From Prevotella sp. E9-3 (lineage in GTDB: Bacteria; Bacteroidota; Bacteroidia; Bacteroidales; Bacteroidaceae): a DNA stretch of 64,000 bases. The notes below the pieces were generated by a model. The model had not been told where the DNA came from. It worked only from the letters and a program-made list of their open reading frames with translations, and ran no database searches. Position numbers and translations under genes: made by a program. Shown here piece after piece: positions 62,971-64,000 of the stretch (position 1 is its first letter; each line of letters starts with the position of its first letter). The stretch lies in contig NZ_CP091786.1 of the NCBI RefSeq assembly GCF_022024015.1, forward strand, positions 1,736,001 to 1,800,000. The letters are read 5' to 3'.

Positions 62971-64000
62971 ATGAACGACAACAAAGTAATGTATCGCGCA
63001 GCCGACAATATTCGAATTTTGGCTGCTTCGATGGTTGAAAAAGCTAAATCCGGTCATCCCGGAGGTGCTATGGGAGGTGCTGATTTTATTAACACACTCT
63101 ACAGCGAATTTCTTGTGTATGATCCAGAGAATCCTTCATGGGAAGGACGTGACCGTTTCTTTCTTGATCCTGGTCATATGGCTCCAATGCTTTATTCTCA
63201 GTTAGCGCTCATTGACAAATTCACTCTAGAAGACCTGCAACAATTGCGTCAGTGGGGTAGTGTAACGCCCGGTCATCCAGAACGTGAAATTGAGCGTGGT
63301 ATTGAAAATACCTCTGGACCTCTTGGACAAGGACATACATTTGCCGTTGGTGCAGCTATTGCCGCCAAATTTCTGAAGGCACGTTTAGGAAATGTTATGA
63401 ACCAGACTATATATGCCTATATTTCTGATGGTGGCGTACAAGAGGAAATTTCGCAGGGAGCTGGTCGCATAGCAGGTACATTAGGACTGGACAATCTTAT
63501 TATGTTCTACGATGCTAACGATATCCAGTTGTCTACACGCACAGAAGTAGTAACCGTCGAGGATACTGCTAAAAAATATGAGGCATGGGGATGGTATGTG
63601 TTGAAAATTGACGGTAATGATGTTGATCAGATTCGAGATGCCATTAAAAAAGCTCAAGCTGAAAAAGAACGTCCTACTTTGATTATCGGTCATTGTGTTA
63701 TGGGTAAAGGCGCACGCAAGGCCGATGGATCATCATACGAAAGCAATTGTGCTACACATGGCGCACCTCTTGGTGGCGATGCTTACGTAAATACTATTAA
63801 GAATTTAGGTGGAGATCCTGAAAATCCATTCGTAATTTTCCCAGAAGTAAAAGAACTCTATGCTAAACGTCGTGAAGAGCTGAAAAAGATTGTTGCTGAA
63901 CGTTACGCAGAAAAAGCAGAATGGGCAAAAGGCCATCCAGTCCAGGCAAAACAGATGGAAGAGTGGTTTAGCGGTAAAGCCCCAGTTATTGACTGGTCAA
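62971..64000 (+). CDS. tkt: Transketolase, N-terminal part (runs off the window)
   Basis: The first 343 codons of a longer gene are present and no stop occurs before the right edge. The reading frame starts ATG AAC GAC AAC AAA. Conserved thiamine-diphosphate-enzyme features include EKAKSGHPGGAMGGAD, DPGHMAPMLYSQLAL, NTSGPLGQGHTFAVGAAIAAKF split by a Gly loop, and DGGVQEEISQGA for cofactor and metal. Full transketolases are about 670 residues, so half is missing. It interconverts sugar phosphates in the pentose phosphate pathway. It follows queC by 71 bases. Confidence 0.93.
   Translation, partial: MNDNKVMYRAADNIRILAASMVEKAKSGHPGGAMGGADFINTLYSEFLVYDPENPSWEGRDRFFLDPGHMAPMLYSQLALIDKFTLEDLQQLRQWGSVTPGHPEREIERGIENTSGPLGQGHTFAVGAAIAAKFLKARLGNVMNQTIYAYISDGGVQEEISQGAGRIAGTLGLDNLIMFYDANDIQLSTRTEVVTVEDTAKKYEAWGWYVLKIDGNDVDQIRDAIKKAQAEKERPTLIIGHCVMGKGARKADGSSYESNCATHGAPLGGDAYVNTIKNLGGDPENPFVIFPEVKELYAKRREELKKIVAERYAEKAEWAKGHPVQAKQMEEWFSGKAPVIDWS

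Noticed and set aside
1..64000. tRNA, rRNA, phage, integrase, toxin-antitoxin or restriction genes
   Set aside because: I looked for cloverleaf-like intergenic stretches, integrase or transposase motifs and defence-gene signatures, and saw none. All large frames have housekeeping or metabolic assignments.

Overview
This looks like a piece of chromosome from a member of the Bacteroidales, probably Prevotellaceae (Prevotella, Segatella or a relative). The genus is inferred. The supporting signs are TAnnTTTG promoter boxes in front of many genes, a TonB-dependent receptor with an N-terminal carboxypeptidase-like domain, class III fructose-1,6-bisphosphatase, hybrid TPR/histidine-kinase sensors, a FadL-type outer-membrane protein, moderate to low GC, and a rhamnogalacturonan-degrading gene set. 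I see no phage, insertion sequence, integrase, CRISPR array, rRNA or tRNA. The window is mostly core genome, with short structured intergenic elements that are less ordinary.

Layout. 0-4.7 kb (+): end of engB, an ABC-F ATPase, recR, a small membrane protein, a family 2 glycosyltransferase and a GNAT acetyltransferase, tightly packed. 4.7-8.4 kb: a TonB-dependent receptor (-) divergent from an isolated leuB (+). 8.4-19.1 kb (-): nth, fbp, a degenerate glycosyltransferase, lysA, aspartate kinase, an FtsE-type ATPase, hisIE, hisF, hisA, hisH and purU. 19.2-23.5 kb (+): an AraC-type regulator, a dipeptidyl-peptidase III, an AlkD/HEAT-like protein, a probable small RNA or leader with its own promoter and terminator, and a patatin. 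23.5-32.7 kb: the hexuronate pathway, with uxaA and a LacI regulator (-) divergent from kdgK and eda (+), then an overlapping sensor kinase and response regulator and a shortened AbgT-like membrane protein. 32.65-32.8 kb: a second small-RNA candidate. 32.8-42.1 kb: prmA, an aromatic-rich secreted protein, a FadL-like porin, cdd, a LysM glucosaminidase, gdhA, a TrmH-type methyltransferase and a GHL10 hydrolase. 42.2-45.5 kb (+): cstA, a small beta-barrel protein, nadC, then a 400-base non-coding block with a long inverted repeat, ten 22-bp tandem repeats and a strong terminator. 45.5-53.3 kb (-): a histidine-kinase-like protein lacking the phospho-acceptor histidine, a DEAD-box helicase, an LptF/G permease, tgt and lon. 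53.4-64 kb: trmN6, a natural His8 membrane peptide, a GH106 rhamnosidase, a rhamnogalacturonan acetylesterase, a hexapeptide acetyltransferase, clpC, ridA, queC and the start of transketolase.

How the genes fit together. UxaA makes 2-keto-3-deoxygluconate, KdgK phosphorylates it and Eda splits it to pyruvate and glyceraldehyde-3-phosphate, so the 23.5-28.2 kb block is the end of galacturonate (pectin) catabolism. The GH106 enzyme and acetylesterase at 54-58 kb act on rhamnogalacturonan and would feed it. hisH-hisA-hisF-hisIE form part of histidine synthesis. Aspartate kinase and lysA mark the two ends of lysine synthesis. queC and tgt belong to the queuosine pathway.

The best leads for something undescribed are RNA and DNA elements, not a defence or mobile system. 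Two intergenic hairpins (22.5 and 32.8 kb) share an identical TGTGAA hexaloop on 8-bp stems with compensatory base changes. A 22-bp minisatellite lies at 45.2 kb. There are two long inverted repeats and a phased pair of palindromes upstream of hisIE. Two unusual sensor proteins are also notable.
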